Source: Huiozyma naganishii CBS 8797 (Eukaryota; Ascomycota; Saccharomycetes; Saccharomycetales; Saccharomycetaceae). From it: 64,000 bases of DNA. Below, piece after piece: positions 1 to 9,329 of the stretch. The notes beneath the pieces are model-generated. The model did not search any database, had not been told where the DNA came from, and saw only the letters and a list, made by a program, of their open reading frames with translations. Both the position numbers and the translations under genes were made by a program. The DNA lies in contig NC_035934.1 of NCBI RefSeq assembly GCF_000348985.1, positions 434,001 through 498,000 of the forward strand, given 5' to 3'. Each line of letters begins with the position of its first letter. Within the stretch, counting starts at the first letter, position 1.

Positions 1-1
1 A

Positions 2-775
2 CCGGAAATTCACTCACCCGTTATTGATCAATCAAGTAACTCTACAACAGTTGAAACATGGAATATTCTTCACTGTCTGCACATGTTTGGTTTTCCTAAT
101 AACACAGCAATTGCCATGGATGAACAACGTACTTTAATAGTCGTCAATAACAGACTGGAAACTAATACAACAAGATTGAAGCAAATTGCCCGCTATTGTT
201 ATGGCACTATGGGTAAGACACTTTCATTTATGCACTTTAATTACGACAGTTTCCCCGATGACATGCAGCAGGTTACGACTTTGGATGCCGCTGACGCTGA
301 CCCTAGTATCCTTCCCCAATTTGCTAGATTACAAAGTATACCCCCCAATCAATCACATGCGAATGCTATTTAAGTATTTGATAAACGTGACAAGTACAGA
401 AAGTACTATGATGCTTATATGTCACAGAACGGGGATTGTAATGGTAATGAGCAGTTTCTAACGTACTCTGAAATATGTAAGGATGGCTGGGATAACCCAT
501 TCTTTGGTTATCAAATGCAAAATCCTGACACGGAACGGCAATTAATTACTAATGTGTGGCCTCACCACCAATGTCAGCAAGGGAACGAGCACACTGACTA
601 CGTGACACCTAGTACGATCACTCCTTGTAGAGGGCGTACAACCTACTCAAGGATAGGCGAATACAGCGGCGATGATTGCTATGGCCACAAGAGTACTACT
701 AAATGTTCTCAAGCTGATGTGCAAACATGGTTTGGGGCCTTTGTGTTGGGATTACTTGTATTTGGGTGTGCGTGA
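2..775 (+). pseudogene. 3' part of an unrecognised ORF interrupted by one in-frame stop
   Basis: One reading frame is open from the window edge to a TGA at 773-775, except for a single TAA at 371-373. The 5' end lies outside the window. The part after the TAA encodes a cysteine-containing segment and ends in a hydrophobic tail (about 15 residues, rich in L, V, F and G), as in surface or secreted proteins. I do not recognise the family; a secreted or cell-surface protein is only an inference. The interrupting stop suggests a decayed gene, although a sequencing error or a stop polymorphism would look the same. The gene-poor, LTR-bearing surroundings fit an accessory or subtelomere-like location. 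An independent gene starting at the ATG at 419 is possible but less likely, because the frame continues smoothly across the stop. Confidence 0.5.
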
Positions 776-1040
776 CCTAATCTTAGAAGAAATGAGCGAT
801 CAAACTATGAATGTAAAACATCGAACGCTGTCAATGATGTGAATCATATTTTCTGTCATATTACTCTTTTAAGAACTACATATGGTATAAACAGTAACAC
901 TCAAATTGTACATTGATACAAAACTTTCCATGTTTCCAACAATCTTGCTAATTGTCAAAAATGGAATGTCAAGTATTCGTACAATGTTGCATTACTTATC
1001 GTCTTATAAAAGGTGAAGGATCTTTATGTATTTCTGGTAT

Positions 1041-1045
1041 GTGCT
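1041..1045. repeat. Target-site duplication GTGCT, left copy
   Basis: Direct 5-bp repeat identical to 1484-1488 and flanking the LTR. Confidence 0.7.
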
Positions 1046-1483
1046 TGTTGGAATTCCGCAGATGAATACAGAAATGCGGTAAGAAGTAAAATTAGAGACG
1101 CTACAATTGAGGTAGTGGTCTCGCCAGCTGTCATTCACGCGTTTTTACCCAGATTCGGTAGTAACGCGTAAAATGAAAGCTTACACAAGCCAAAACATTT
1201 CCTCTTTGGTTAGGAATAGCCAAATAGGAAAAGTTTTGCATCGTGGACGAAGTAGTTTATTCATCTCAGAATTAACCATATAAAAGCACACGATATAGCT
1301 CGATTCTCTCGAAGAATTTTAGCAAGATTAATATTTAATTTTTTGTATTTTATTTAGAGGTTTCTTTCTCACTACGGTAAGGGCAAGAATTCCTATAATA
1401 CAGGTTAAACAACTACGTCCTTAGATGTCTTGGTCCAGAGGAACAATCAACAACAAGCTGAGATCCTTCGAGAGCTTCGATCA
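1046..1483 (+). mobile_element. Solo LTR of a Ty-type retrotransposon, with target-site duplication
   Basis: A 438-bp element starts TGTTGGAATT and ends GATCA, the TG...CA ends of an LTR. The 5-bp duplication GTGCT flanks it at 1041-1045 and 1484-1488. It contains a TATAAAAG at about 1280 and a T-rich stretch after it, as expected of a promoter and polyadenylation region. It interrupts the dispersed repeat whose uninterrupted copy is at 59300-59510, so the boundaries are supported independently. It lies about 0.5 kb upstream of tRNA-His, a common Ty target zone. No internal gag or pol is present. Confidence 0.75.
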
Positions 1484-1488
1484 GTGCT
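1484..1488. repeat. Target-site duplication GTGCT, right copy
   Basis: Direct 5-bp repeat identical to 1041-1045. Confidence 0.7.
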
Positions 1489-1949
1489 GTAGTTCGGGGC
1501 GAAGCTTTTGGCGTCGCGCACGCATCGCCTGCTGGGAGAACCCACTACACTCATGGTTCACTTATGCCCATAGTTATAAACTTCTGTCAATCTCCGTCCT
1601 CCGGCGAACAAGAGTGATCCGATTGTAGCCCAACGAGAGGCGACGACCAATCGATAAGTCGAGGAAGTGCGAGCAAGGTTCTGCGCCCTCAGATGAACCA
1701 AGAGAATACTAACATACCCCAACTAATTGGTGAACGATAAGAATAAGATACCCCGAGGTATAGGAGAACGATATGAAATAGTGAATGACTCTAAGGACAA
1801 TTGGGGAAGAAGGAAGATATAAAAGGGCAAGACCTTGCTATATCAGAAATGGAATTGAAAAGAAGTTATATTGTAGATTAAAAATAAAAGAAACAAAATA
1901 AGTAACTCATAGGGAACAATAGCATATATTACATTTTAAAGATTTTGGA

Positions 1950-2021
1950 GCCATTTTAGTATAGTGGTTAGTACACATCGTTGTGGCCGATGAAACCCAG
2001 GTTCGATTCTTGGAAATGGCA
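1950..2021 (+). tRNA. tH(GUG): tRNA-His (anticodon GTG)
   Basis: A 72-base cloverleaf without intron. The acceptor stem GCCATTT (1950-1956) pairs with AAATGGC (2014-2020), with discriminator A at 2021. The anticodon stem CATCG/CGATG encloses TTGTGGC, which reads anticodon GTG. The T-loop GGTTCGATTC is present. The sequence is almost the same as S. cerevisiae tRNA-His. A run of T beginning at 2022 is the RNA polymerase III terminator. Confidence 0.97.
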
Positions 2022-2454
2022 TTATTTTTTTTCCATTCACTGTAGTATCCCTGCCGCACATAGTGACCTTTGGGCCACTCATGTGCCCCGGTTTCCCTTC
2101 TCAGAGTTTCGAGTTGCCACCTGATCCTCTTCTTTTTACGCCACTCTCTTGTATACAACTATGCACTACTCTATACAAGAGAAACAGAGAACTATTACCA
2201 TTATACTAGTCTTAATATAGTCATCCCGCACAACGGATACTATATTCTTTTTGACCAATTTGTCATTACTTTAGTAAACCTGGAGACGTCTGTTAAAACC
2301 TTCGGACCTGCATGACACCGAATCATATTTAAAGTTACTCTCCATGCGAATGGCATTTGTCCTAGCACAATTGTCTTAGTTTTTACTGTGGATTTCCAAA
2401 ATTATACCTATTTGATGACATATTACAAAGTTTCGAGAAACATGATCTCTGTCT
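2022..2454. other. Spacer between tRNA-His and the 3' end of NUP116
   Basis: No gene is supported here. Short open frames on both strands lack conservation clues. The first ten bases hold the tRNA terminator T-run; the rest would contain the NUP116 3' UTR on the minus strand. Confidence 0.6.
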
Positions 2455-5187
2455 TCAGTTAAGAACAGGATGAGGAGCTATGAAGGTGTATACACCAGTT
2501 TGAGGATCATACTTCTCAAACTTTGTGTATGGCAATTTTTTGAATCTTTCGATATGCCTTTTAACCAACGGATGATGCGGCTCCTTTATGGGTAGTCGTG
2601 TAGCTTTGTTGACCGGGAAACAATTGTAGCATGTAATTCTAGCCTTGACATTCAAACCTTCCCCCGCTTCTGGAGACTCTACGTCCCCTGGATACACAAT
2701 GCATCTTTTCGACTCAAATACAACGATTTTACCGCACAACGATGCAAGTGGGATCTTCGATAGATCAACAGAATCCAAAAATTCGATATATCCAAACATT
2801 TTATGACCAATCAGCAAATTCTTGACCCTTTTCAAATCCATCAAAGTCATCGACGAGAGTGTCTCTAGCGATGGAGAAATATAGTAATCGCTACCAGCCC
2901 ATGAAAAATCATCAGAGAGACACCCGGGAGGTTTCGATACCTTTTTATCTGTGGGGACTTTTTCCTTGGCAGCGACGTTTGTCTCCTTGATCGGAGACTC
3001 TTTGTCATTTTTGCAAACTTTCTCAGTAGACTTCTCGTCTAACTGTTTGGTTTCATCAGTTACCTTCTCCGCCCCCGCAGTAGGTTCTGTTTCCTCCGGG
3101 CTCTTATCTAGGGACACCTGTTGAGCCTTCTTGTTTTGTTCCTCCTCCATCATCTTCTTGTGCATAATTAAATTCTTAAAAGATTTCTTCTCTGGGTTGA
3201 AGAGTAGTTTGTTTAACGAAACGATGGATTCGTCAATTTCCTTTGAGGCGGAGACTGCAACTTCGTTATTTTCTTCTAGTAGACCAATTGCCTTGGTTGT
3301 GCTGCTTGTGAATGATCCATTTTTGGATCTGTTACTAGTGTTAGATGAGGCACTGTCTTCCACCGCTGCTGGTTGTCTGACAAAGATAGGCGCAAACAGT
3401 GGTTTTGGTGCATTTCTGTAAGCGGAAGTCAAACTTGCCTTCTGCTTGACATCCGCGTTCAGTTTAGAGCGGCCCGCTTTCAAGACAGATAATATTTGAG
3501 AACCGGATGGAGCTATTTTGGCAAACAGCTCGTTCGTACCATACGGATTATTTTTAATCGAGTTCAACTGTTGCTGTTGCTGTTGTTGCTGCTGTTGGTT
3601 CTGTTGTTGCAGTGCCGATTGACCGCCCAAAGTACTGTTGGCTGTTGTACCAAAGAGGGTCCCAGGTGCCCCACTGAGAGAGGTGTTTGCGGCTTTATTG
3701 CCCGTGAATAATCCACCTCCCAAAGTTGAGCCAGTGGGTGCTGTAGATTGGGACCCGAATAAAGTATTCTGACCTGTAGGTGCAGTTTGCTGTTTCGCAC
3801 CGAAAAGCCCACCGGTACTGGTACTGTTTGTACCGCCAAACAATGGCTTGGCGCCTGCCAAAGTGGAGTTCCCCGCATTTGTATTGTTGTTGCTTCCAAA
3901 GAGACCACCTGTTGCCGCGGGTTTGCTTCCAAAGAGACCACCAGTAGCAGAGCTGTTTGTGTTACCAAAGAGCCCACCACCAGTTCCAGCGGCAGGTTGC
4001 CCCTGACCAAACAACCCACCCTGTTGCTGAGTGTTGTTGTTTGATCCAAACAGCCCGCCACTAGCCTGCTGTTGAGGCTGCTGCGCCGTTTGTCCGAACA
4101 ACGGCCCTGTGTTCCCCACAGTGGCCGGTTTCTGACCGAACAGTCCTCCTGCCTGCCGTTGTTGACCAAAGAGACTTGAACTTTGTGCCCCGCTTGGCTG
4201 TTGACCAAAAAAGCCGGATGGCTGTTGCTGCTGCTGCTGTTGTTGTTGGTTTTGCTGTCCGAACAGGTTACCAGAAGTTTGGTTATTCTGTCCGAAGAGC
4301 CCACCAGTGGTAGCTGGTTTCTGCCCAAACAACCCCCCAGCCGGCTGCTGCTGCTGGGTCCCCTGTCCAAAGAGTCCACCAGCAGGTTGCTGCTGTTGAG
4401 CATTTTGACCGAATAGGCCTCCCGCCCGCTGTTGGTTGTTTTGTCCAAAGAGACCACCAGTGTTAGCAGCTGGAGCACTGAACACCCCACCAGCAGGTTG
4501 CTGTGGTTGCTGGCCAAACAGACCTCCTGACTGCTGCTGCTGCTGTTGGTTATTCTGGCCAAAGAGACCAGTGTTACCAGTGTTCCCTGCTCCAAAGGAG
4601 TTACCACCTTGCTGTCCAAACATCCCACCAGTCGTTGGTGCGGCTGCCGTGTTTGGTTGCTGTCCAAAGAGGGACCCATTGGACGTAGCGTTTCTACTGG
4701 CCATACCGAACGGCGCAGCACTAGAGGCATTCTGATTGTTACCAAAGAGTCCACTCCCGGCATTGGCACCGGCACCAAACTGTGTGGTCGCTGGAGGGGC
4801 CCCCGCGGTCTTCCTGTTCGCCGCGTAGTCCTGAAACCTCAATTCCTCGAAGGAGAAGTTCCTGTACTCTGGCATGCACGTAATACTCTGGTAGCAGTTC
4901 GTCACGTTTGTAGTCGGGTCCTTGTCCTGAAATGCCGTGAACGGTTTGATCGCTGTGCCAGAGCCTACAGGCGCACTGGCACCGGCGGCACCACCGACTG
5001 CACCAGAAGCAAACGGACTTGGATTACCCCCCGAGACACCGCCCCCAAACGCTCCAAACCCACCCTGTTGTTGTTGCTGTGGACCTGCCCCGAAGGGAGA
5101 CGCACTCGCCTGTGACCCAAACGACCCGCCGCCACCGCCGCCAAACTGCCCGCCGCCGCCAAACGCACTCCTGTTCCCGCCAAACAT
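2455..5187 (-). CDS. NUP116: FG nucleoporin Nup116 (GLFG type with GLEBS motif)
   Basis: Central-channel nuclear pore protein that binds karyopherins through its FG repeats, and Gle2 through the GLEBS motif in mRNA export. The 910-residue product has an FG/Gln-rich N terminus, a GLEBS-like segment at about residues 80-126 (key residues include YQSITCMPEYRNFSFEEL), about fifteen GLFG repeats with poly-Gln tracts, a charged linker, and a C-terminal Nup98-type domain (about 760-910) that anchors to Nup82. GLEBS distinguishes Nup116 from its ohnolog Nup100, and the divergent CSM3 neighbour matches S. cerevisiae YMR047C-YMR048W. The C terminus ends VLN with no HFS autoproteolysis site, as expected for Nup116 and unlike Nup145. 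The start is the ATG at 5187; the frame extends upstream only to a non-ATG codon. S. cerevisiae Nup116 is longer (about 1,113 residues), mainly from FG-repeat number. Confidence 0.95.
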   Translation of the reverse strand: MFGGNRSAFGGGGQFGGGGGGSFGSQASASPFGAGPQQQQQGGFGAFGGGVSGGNPSPFASGAVGGAAGASAPVGSGTAIKPFTAFQDKDPTTNVTNCYQSITCMPEYRNFSFEELRFQDYAANRKTAGAPPATTQFGAGANAGSGLFGNNQNASSAAPFGMASRNATSNGSLFGQQPNTAAAPTTGGMFGQQGGNSFGAGNTGNTGLFGQNNQQQQQQSGGLFGQQPQQPAGGVFSAPAANTGGLFGQNNQQRAGGLFGQNAQQQQPAGGLFGQGTQQQQPAGGLFGQKPATTGGLFGQNNQTSGNLFGQQNQQQQQQQQQPSGFFGQQPSGAQSSSLFGQQRQAGGLFGQKPATVGNTGPLFGQTAQQPQQQASGGLFGSNNNTQQQGGLFGQGQPAAGTGGGLFGNTNSSATGGLFGSKPAATGGLFGSNNNTNAGNSTLAGAKPLFGGTNSTSTGGLFGAKQQTAPTGQNTLFGSQSTAPTGSTLGGGLFTGNKAANTSLSGAPGTLFGTTANSTLGGQSALQQQNQQQQQQQQQQLNSIKNNPYGTNELFAKIAPSGSQILSVLKAGRSKLNADVKQKASLTSAYRNAPKPLFAPIFVRQPAAVEDSASSNTSNRSKNGSFTSSTTKAIGLLEENNEVAVSASKEIDESIVSLNKLLFNPEKKSFKNLIMHKKMMEEEQNKKAQQVSLDKSPEETEPTAGAEKVTDETKQLDEKSTEKVCKNDKESPIKETNVAAKEKVPTDKKVSKPPGCLSDDFSWAGSDYYISPSLETLSSMTLMDLKRVKNLLIGHKMFGYIEFLDSVDLSKIPLASLCGKIVVFESKRCIVYPGDVESPEAGEGLNVKARITCYNCFPVNKATRLPIKEPHHPLVKRHIERFKKLPYTKFEKYDPQTGVYTFIAPHPVLN

Positions 5188-5692
5188 CACCAGCCGTCGC
5201 AGCACGCCTCGTAACACGGCCCAACACGGCCCAGCATCAACACCAACGTCTTCGTCAAGACGTCTTCAACTTTTGAATAAAACCGTCAGATTCGAACCGC
5301 AAGACGAGTGTCACTGTGAACGGATGGCTGGTGCGGGTCCATGGGCGTGCCGTGCCGTGACGAGCAGTTGCTAGAGGAGCTGTAGAGTGGGGATTGATTT
5401 GTCAAGAGTGCATCTCGAACAGGGTCCGCACCGCGGAGCTACGTCAAGATGGTGGGATGCAAGAAGAAGGATGGGGTCTTAGAACTGCGGGAAGGTTTGC
5501 ACAACAGACGGTCCCCTCACGGTGCACGCGAGGGTGCAGTAGAGAAGCAATTGACCCCAGAACAGCGGTGTATATCGTGCTTTGGTGAGCAGATGAGCAA
5601 GCGACACCGCGTGAAGTGAAAAATCGCGATTCGATTCGACGCGACTTCTTGACGCGACGGTCTCTTGAAAGCTTGCAATAGCACCAACGGCG
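5188..5692. promoter_or_regulatory. Divergent NUP116/CSM3 promoter region with a CGCG cluster
   Basis: This 505-bp region serves NUP116 (minus) and CSM3 (plus). Within about 5607-5657, just upstream of CSM3, lie four CGCG cores: CCGCGT, TCGCGA (5624-5629) and two ACGCGA copies (5639-5644, 5652-5657). They resemble MBF (MCB, ACGCGN) sites, which would fit S-phase expression of a fork-protection gene. Short ORFs here look spurious. Confidence 0.45.
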
Positions 5693-6427
5693 ATGGATAT
5701 GGACTCAATTCTAGCTCAGCGGGGCCAGGCTGCCCTGGTGGCGGCGCCTCAGTCTGCTGCTGCTTCTCAGACTGCCTCTGCAGCACCTCAGACGGCCGAT
5801 CCGACCGTGGTTTCGACGCTGGCGGCGGACCCAACGGTGGTTGCAGCGCGCGCCAGGAGGGTACAAGTGAAGTTGACCGCTGAGCGGTTGATGGGGGACC
5901 GTGGGCTGCCCTACCTGATGCAGCACGCGCCGCAGCGGTTGCATATCTCGAAGAGACGGTCCGCACAGCAGAACCTGTCCAGTATCGTCAACGTGTACCA
6001 ACTGTGGGCGCACGATTTGTACCCGAAGGCTAACTTCAAGGACTTCTTGAAGCTGTGCCATACACTGGGGAAGTCGGATAAAGTGTTGAGAGAGTACAGG
6101 ACGAACTTGGTCAAGCGAGAGATGTATATCCCGATCTTTGATGAGGAGNNNNNNNNNNNNNNNNNNNNNCAGCCCAACCCGCTGTTCGTTCAAGCACAAG
6201 ACGAAGAAGATTCTGACGAGGAGGTGTACACACTGTCGAACAAGACTCCGAGAGTGGATCCTGTGGCCCCACCGGCCCCACTTGCCCCAACACAAGAGGA
6301 CGAAGTCCTAGCCCTCGAAAGGGAAATGCTCAATACCACTGACAGAACCGTCCCTGAGAACCCGCAGGGGAACGACCTCGAAGAAGATGAGGACGCTCTG
6401 CAAGAGATGCGCGAACTAGGGTACTGA
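5693..6427 (+). CDS. CSM3: Csm3, replication fork pausing/protection factor
   Basis: Csm3 (Swi3/TIPIN family) works with Tof1 and Mrc1 at replication forks in fork pausing, S-phase checkpoint signalling and cohesion. The 244-codon frame has an Ala/Gln-rich N terminus and a Swi3-type core at about residues 50-145 (ERLMGDRGLPYL near 65, and a leucine-rich helical stretch around DLYPKANFKDFLKLCHTLG). The C terminus is acidic and ends in a conserved-looking EMRELGY. Twenty-one N bases (6149-6169) replace residues 153-159, next to an acidic stretch. The gap is in frame, so the gene looks intact, but the true length there is unknown. Its pairing with NUP116 matches YMR047C/YMR048W. S. cerevisiae Csm3 is longer (317 residues). 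Confidence 0.92.
   Translation: MDMDSILAQRGQAALVAAPQSAAASQTASAAPQTADPTVVSTLAADPTVVAARARRVQVKLTAERLMGDRGLPYLMQHAPQRLHISKRRSAQQNLSSIVNVYQLWAHDLYPKANFKDFLKLCHTLGKSDKVLREYRTNLVKREMYIPIFDEEXXXXXXXQPNPLFVQAQDEEDSDEEVYTLSNKTPRVDPVAPPAPLAPTQEDEVLALEREMLNTTDRTVPENPQGNDLEEDEDALQEMRELGY
6149..6169. other. Assembly gap (21 N)
   Basis: Run of 21 unknown bases inside CSM3, exactly seven codons in frame, following a GAG-rich acidic stretch. Confidence 0.99.
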
Positions 6428-6546
6428 CCCTCGCATGTATCATTCCATGTCCCTTTGCTGTAGGCGATGTATACGTGTACACTGCTTACATAGAATATTT
6501 ACAACCGTTAGAACGGCACCACCACCACCACCACGGGCCCACCGGG

Positions 6547-7038
6547 TCATCGCTTCTCAAGCAACGCTCGCAGGTCCCTCTCGTACACTGCCATCGTATC
6601 CTTCGACCCGTACCGAAACTGTACGACCCCAGCTCTATCGACGACGAACTTCTCGAAGTTCCACTTGACACCTTTGAAACCCAGGGCGTTGCCCCGCTGA
6701 GACTTCAAGTACTTGTACACCGGGTCCTCCCTGGGTCCATTGACGTTGATCTTGCTCAGGATGGGGAACGTCACGCCGAACTTGTCCCTCGTGAACGCGA
6801 CGATCTCCTCCATCGTGCCCGGTTCCTGGTTCCCGAACTGGTTGCAGGGGAACCCCAAAACGACAAGCCCCTCCTGAGAGTACCGCTCGTGTAACTGCTG
6901 CAACTCAGAGTACTGCGGCGTGTACCCGCACCGCGAGGCAACGTTCACGATGAGCACTACTTTCCCGGCGAGCGTGTCGCCAAAGAGGAACCGCGACCCG
7001 TCCGCTCGCACCGCTGACAATTCGTAGAAAGCAGACAT
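6547..7038 (-). CDS. HYR1: Thiol (glutathione) peroxidase, Hyr1/Gpx3 family
   Basis: This family reduces hydroperoxides; S. cerevisiae Hyr1/Gpx3 also senses H2O2 for Yap1. The 163-residue product (same length as Hyr1) has the peroxidatic Cys at 37 in VASRCGYTPQY, the FPCNQFGNQEPG motif (Cys65) and the KWNFEKF signature. In S. cerevisiae Hyr1 a resolving cysteine (Cys82) forms the catalytic disulfide. Here the aligned residue is Thr83 (in VAFTRDKFG), and only two cysteines exist in the whole protein. The start is the ATG at 7038. The order HYR1, SDR, LYS1, MGA2 matches S. cerevisiae YIR037W-YIR033W, which is why I use HYR1 and not GPX1 or GPX2. Without the resolving cysteine it may use glutathione or a different partner. 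Confidence 0.9.
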   Translation of the reverse strand: MSAFYELSAVRADGSRFLFGDTLAGKVVLIVNVASRCGYTPQYSELQQLHERYSQEGLVVLGFPCNQFGNQEPGTMEEIVAFTRDKFGVTFPILSKINVNGPREDPVYKYLKSQRGNALGFKGVKWNFEKFVVDRAGVVQFRYGSKDTMAVYERDLRALLEKR

Positions 7039-7184
7039 GGGACACTCACTGAACAGCTGACCAACTGGACCTCTGAACAACCATTAGGCTCCCGGTGCAC
7101 CTGTTTTATTGAATGAAGTTAATATTAAACAGAGACGAAAGTCCACACTGCAAGGACCCTTAGAGGAAAGGGACCCAAAGAGCG

Positions 7185-7952
7185 ATGGCTGGACGCGTTG
7201 TAGTGGTTACAGGAGCCTCGCGGGGCATTGGGAGAGCCGTCGTTGGGGAGTTGCTTGCCCTGGGCGACGATGTCGTCGTCGTGGGGGTCGCGAGAGACGC
7301 CGCGCAATTGCAAGAGGTGCAAGACGAGTACGGGGCAAGCAAGTTCCAGTACCTCGCTGGGGACGTTGCAGACGTGGCTTTGCATGACTCGCTGAAGACG
7401 TTCCTCACTGAGAGGTACTCCCGGCTGGACGGGCTCGTTGCCAACGCGGGAATGCTCGAACCAGTCGCACCCTTGGACCAGTTCCTGGACGCTGGTTCCT
7501 CCTGGGAGAGACACTTCTCCCTGAACGTGTTCTCCGTCGTGTCCCTCGTCGCAAGACTGCTGCCCCTGTTGAAACAGGCCCGTGGGAACATCGTTGCCGT
7601 GAGCAGTGGCGCTAGCGTGAAACCGTACGCCGGCTGGGCCTGCTATTGTGCCTCGAAGGCCGCACTGAACAGTTACACGCGGTCAATCGCCTCCGAGGTG
7701 CCCGAAGTGCGCGCCATCGCCGTCGCACCGGGTGTGGTCGCTACACAGATGCAGCAGCACATCAGAGAGACCCTGGGACCCCAGGGAATGCCCGCTGCGG
7801 CACTCAAACGGTTCACCGACCTCCACACGGACGGTCTCCTGTTGGACCCGCACGTCCCGGGGCGCACCATCGCAAGACTGGCCCTCGAGGGCATCCCAGA
7901 GCAACTCAACGGCGAGTACATCCGTCACGACGACCAGCAACTGCACCAGTAG
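7185..7952 (+). CDS. NRE1: Short-chain dehydrogenase/reductase, Nre1/Irc24 type
   Basis: An NADPH-dependent carbonyl reductase of the classical SDR fold (sepiapterin/benzil reductase-like), probably cytosolic. The 255-residue product has the TGASRGIG cofactor motif (residues 9-16), NAGM (87-90), Ser140/141 and the YxxxK pair Tyr154-Lys158 in YCASKAALN. It resembles the tandem S. cerevisiae pair NRE1 (YIR035C) and IRC24 (YIR036C). Only one copy is present here, so it represents the unduplicated locus and the symbol is by family. It is divergent from HYR1 across 146 bp and upstream of LYS1 on the same strand. The start is the ATG at 7185. Confidence 0.88.
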   Translation: MAGRVVVVTGASRGIGRAVVGELLALGDDVVVVGVARDAAQLQEVQDEYGASKFQYLAGDVADVALHDSLKTFLTERYSRLDGLVANAGMLEPVAPLDQFLDAGSSWERHFSLNVFSVVSLVARLLPLLKQARGNIVAVSSGASVKPYAGWACYCASKAALNSYTRSIASEVPEVRAIAVAPGVVATQMQQHIRETLGPQGMPAAALKRFTDLHTDGLLLDPHVPGRTIARLALEGIPEQLNGEYIRHDDQQLHQ

Positions 7953-7984
7953 CTGGTCCCTCGGCCTTGTGGCCTTGTCGATAT

Positions 7985-7993
7985 TCCGGTGGA
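7985..7993 (+). promoter_or_regulatory. Lys14-type site (TCCGGTGGA) upstream of LYS1
   Basis: Exact match to the Lys14 consensus TCCRNYGGA, 143 bp upstream of the LYS1 ATG. Lys14 with alpha-aminoadipate semialdehyde activates lysine genes in S. cerevisiae. Confidence 0.7.
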
Positions 7994-8000
7994 ATTTTAG

Positions 8001-9254
<1,254 letters not shown>

Positions 9255-9329
9255 ATACCGTGCTCTAGATTATGTGATATTCCTCCCTCAAATACGTACA
9301 TGATATATAATTACGAAAATGATTATTGT

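Larger units (their letters stand above)
953..1590. repeat. Dispersed repeat, copy A (split by an LTR)
   Basis: Positions 953-1045 and 1489-1590 together match 59300-59510 at high identity, including a shared TATAAAAG at about 1004-1012 and a shared GC-richer segment after about 1494. In this copy the two halves are separated by the LTR-like insertion at 1046-1483; in the other copy they are adjacent. No convincing protein is encoded. It may be part of an older LTR or another dispersed element. Confidence 0.65.

Noticed and set aside
3564..4778. 404-codon minus-strand frame within NUP116
   Set aside because: It is a frame-shifted reading of the GLFG/Gln repeats, with no independent domain.
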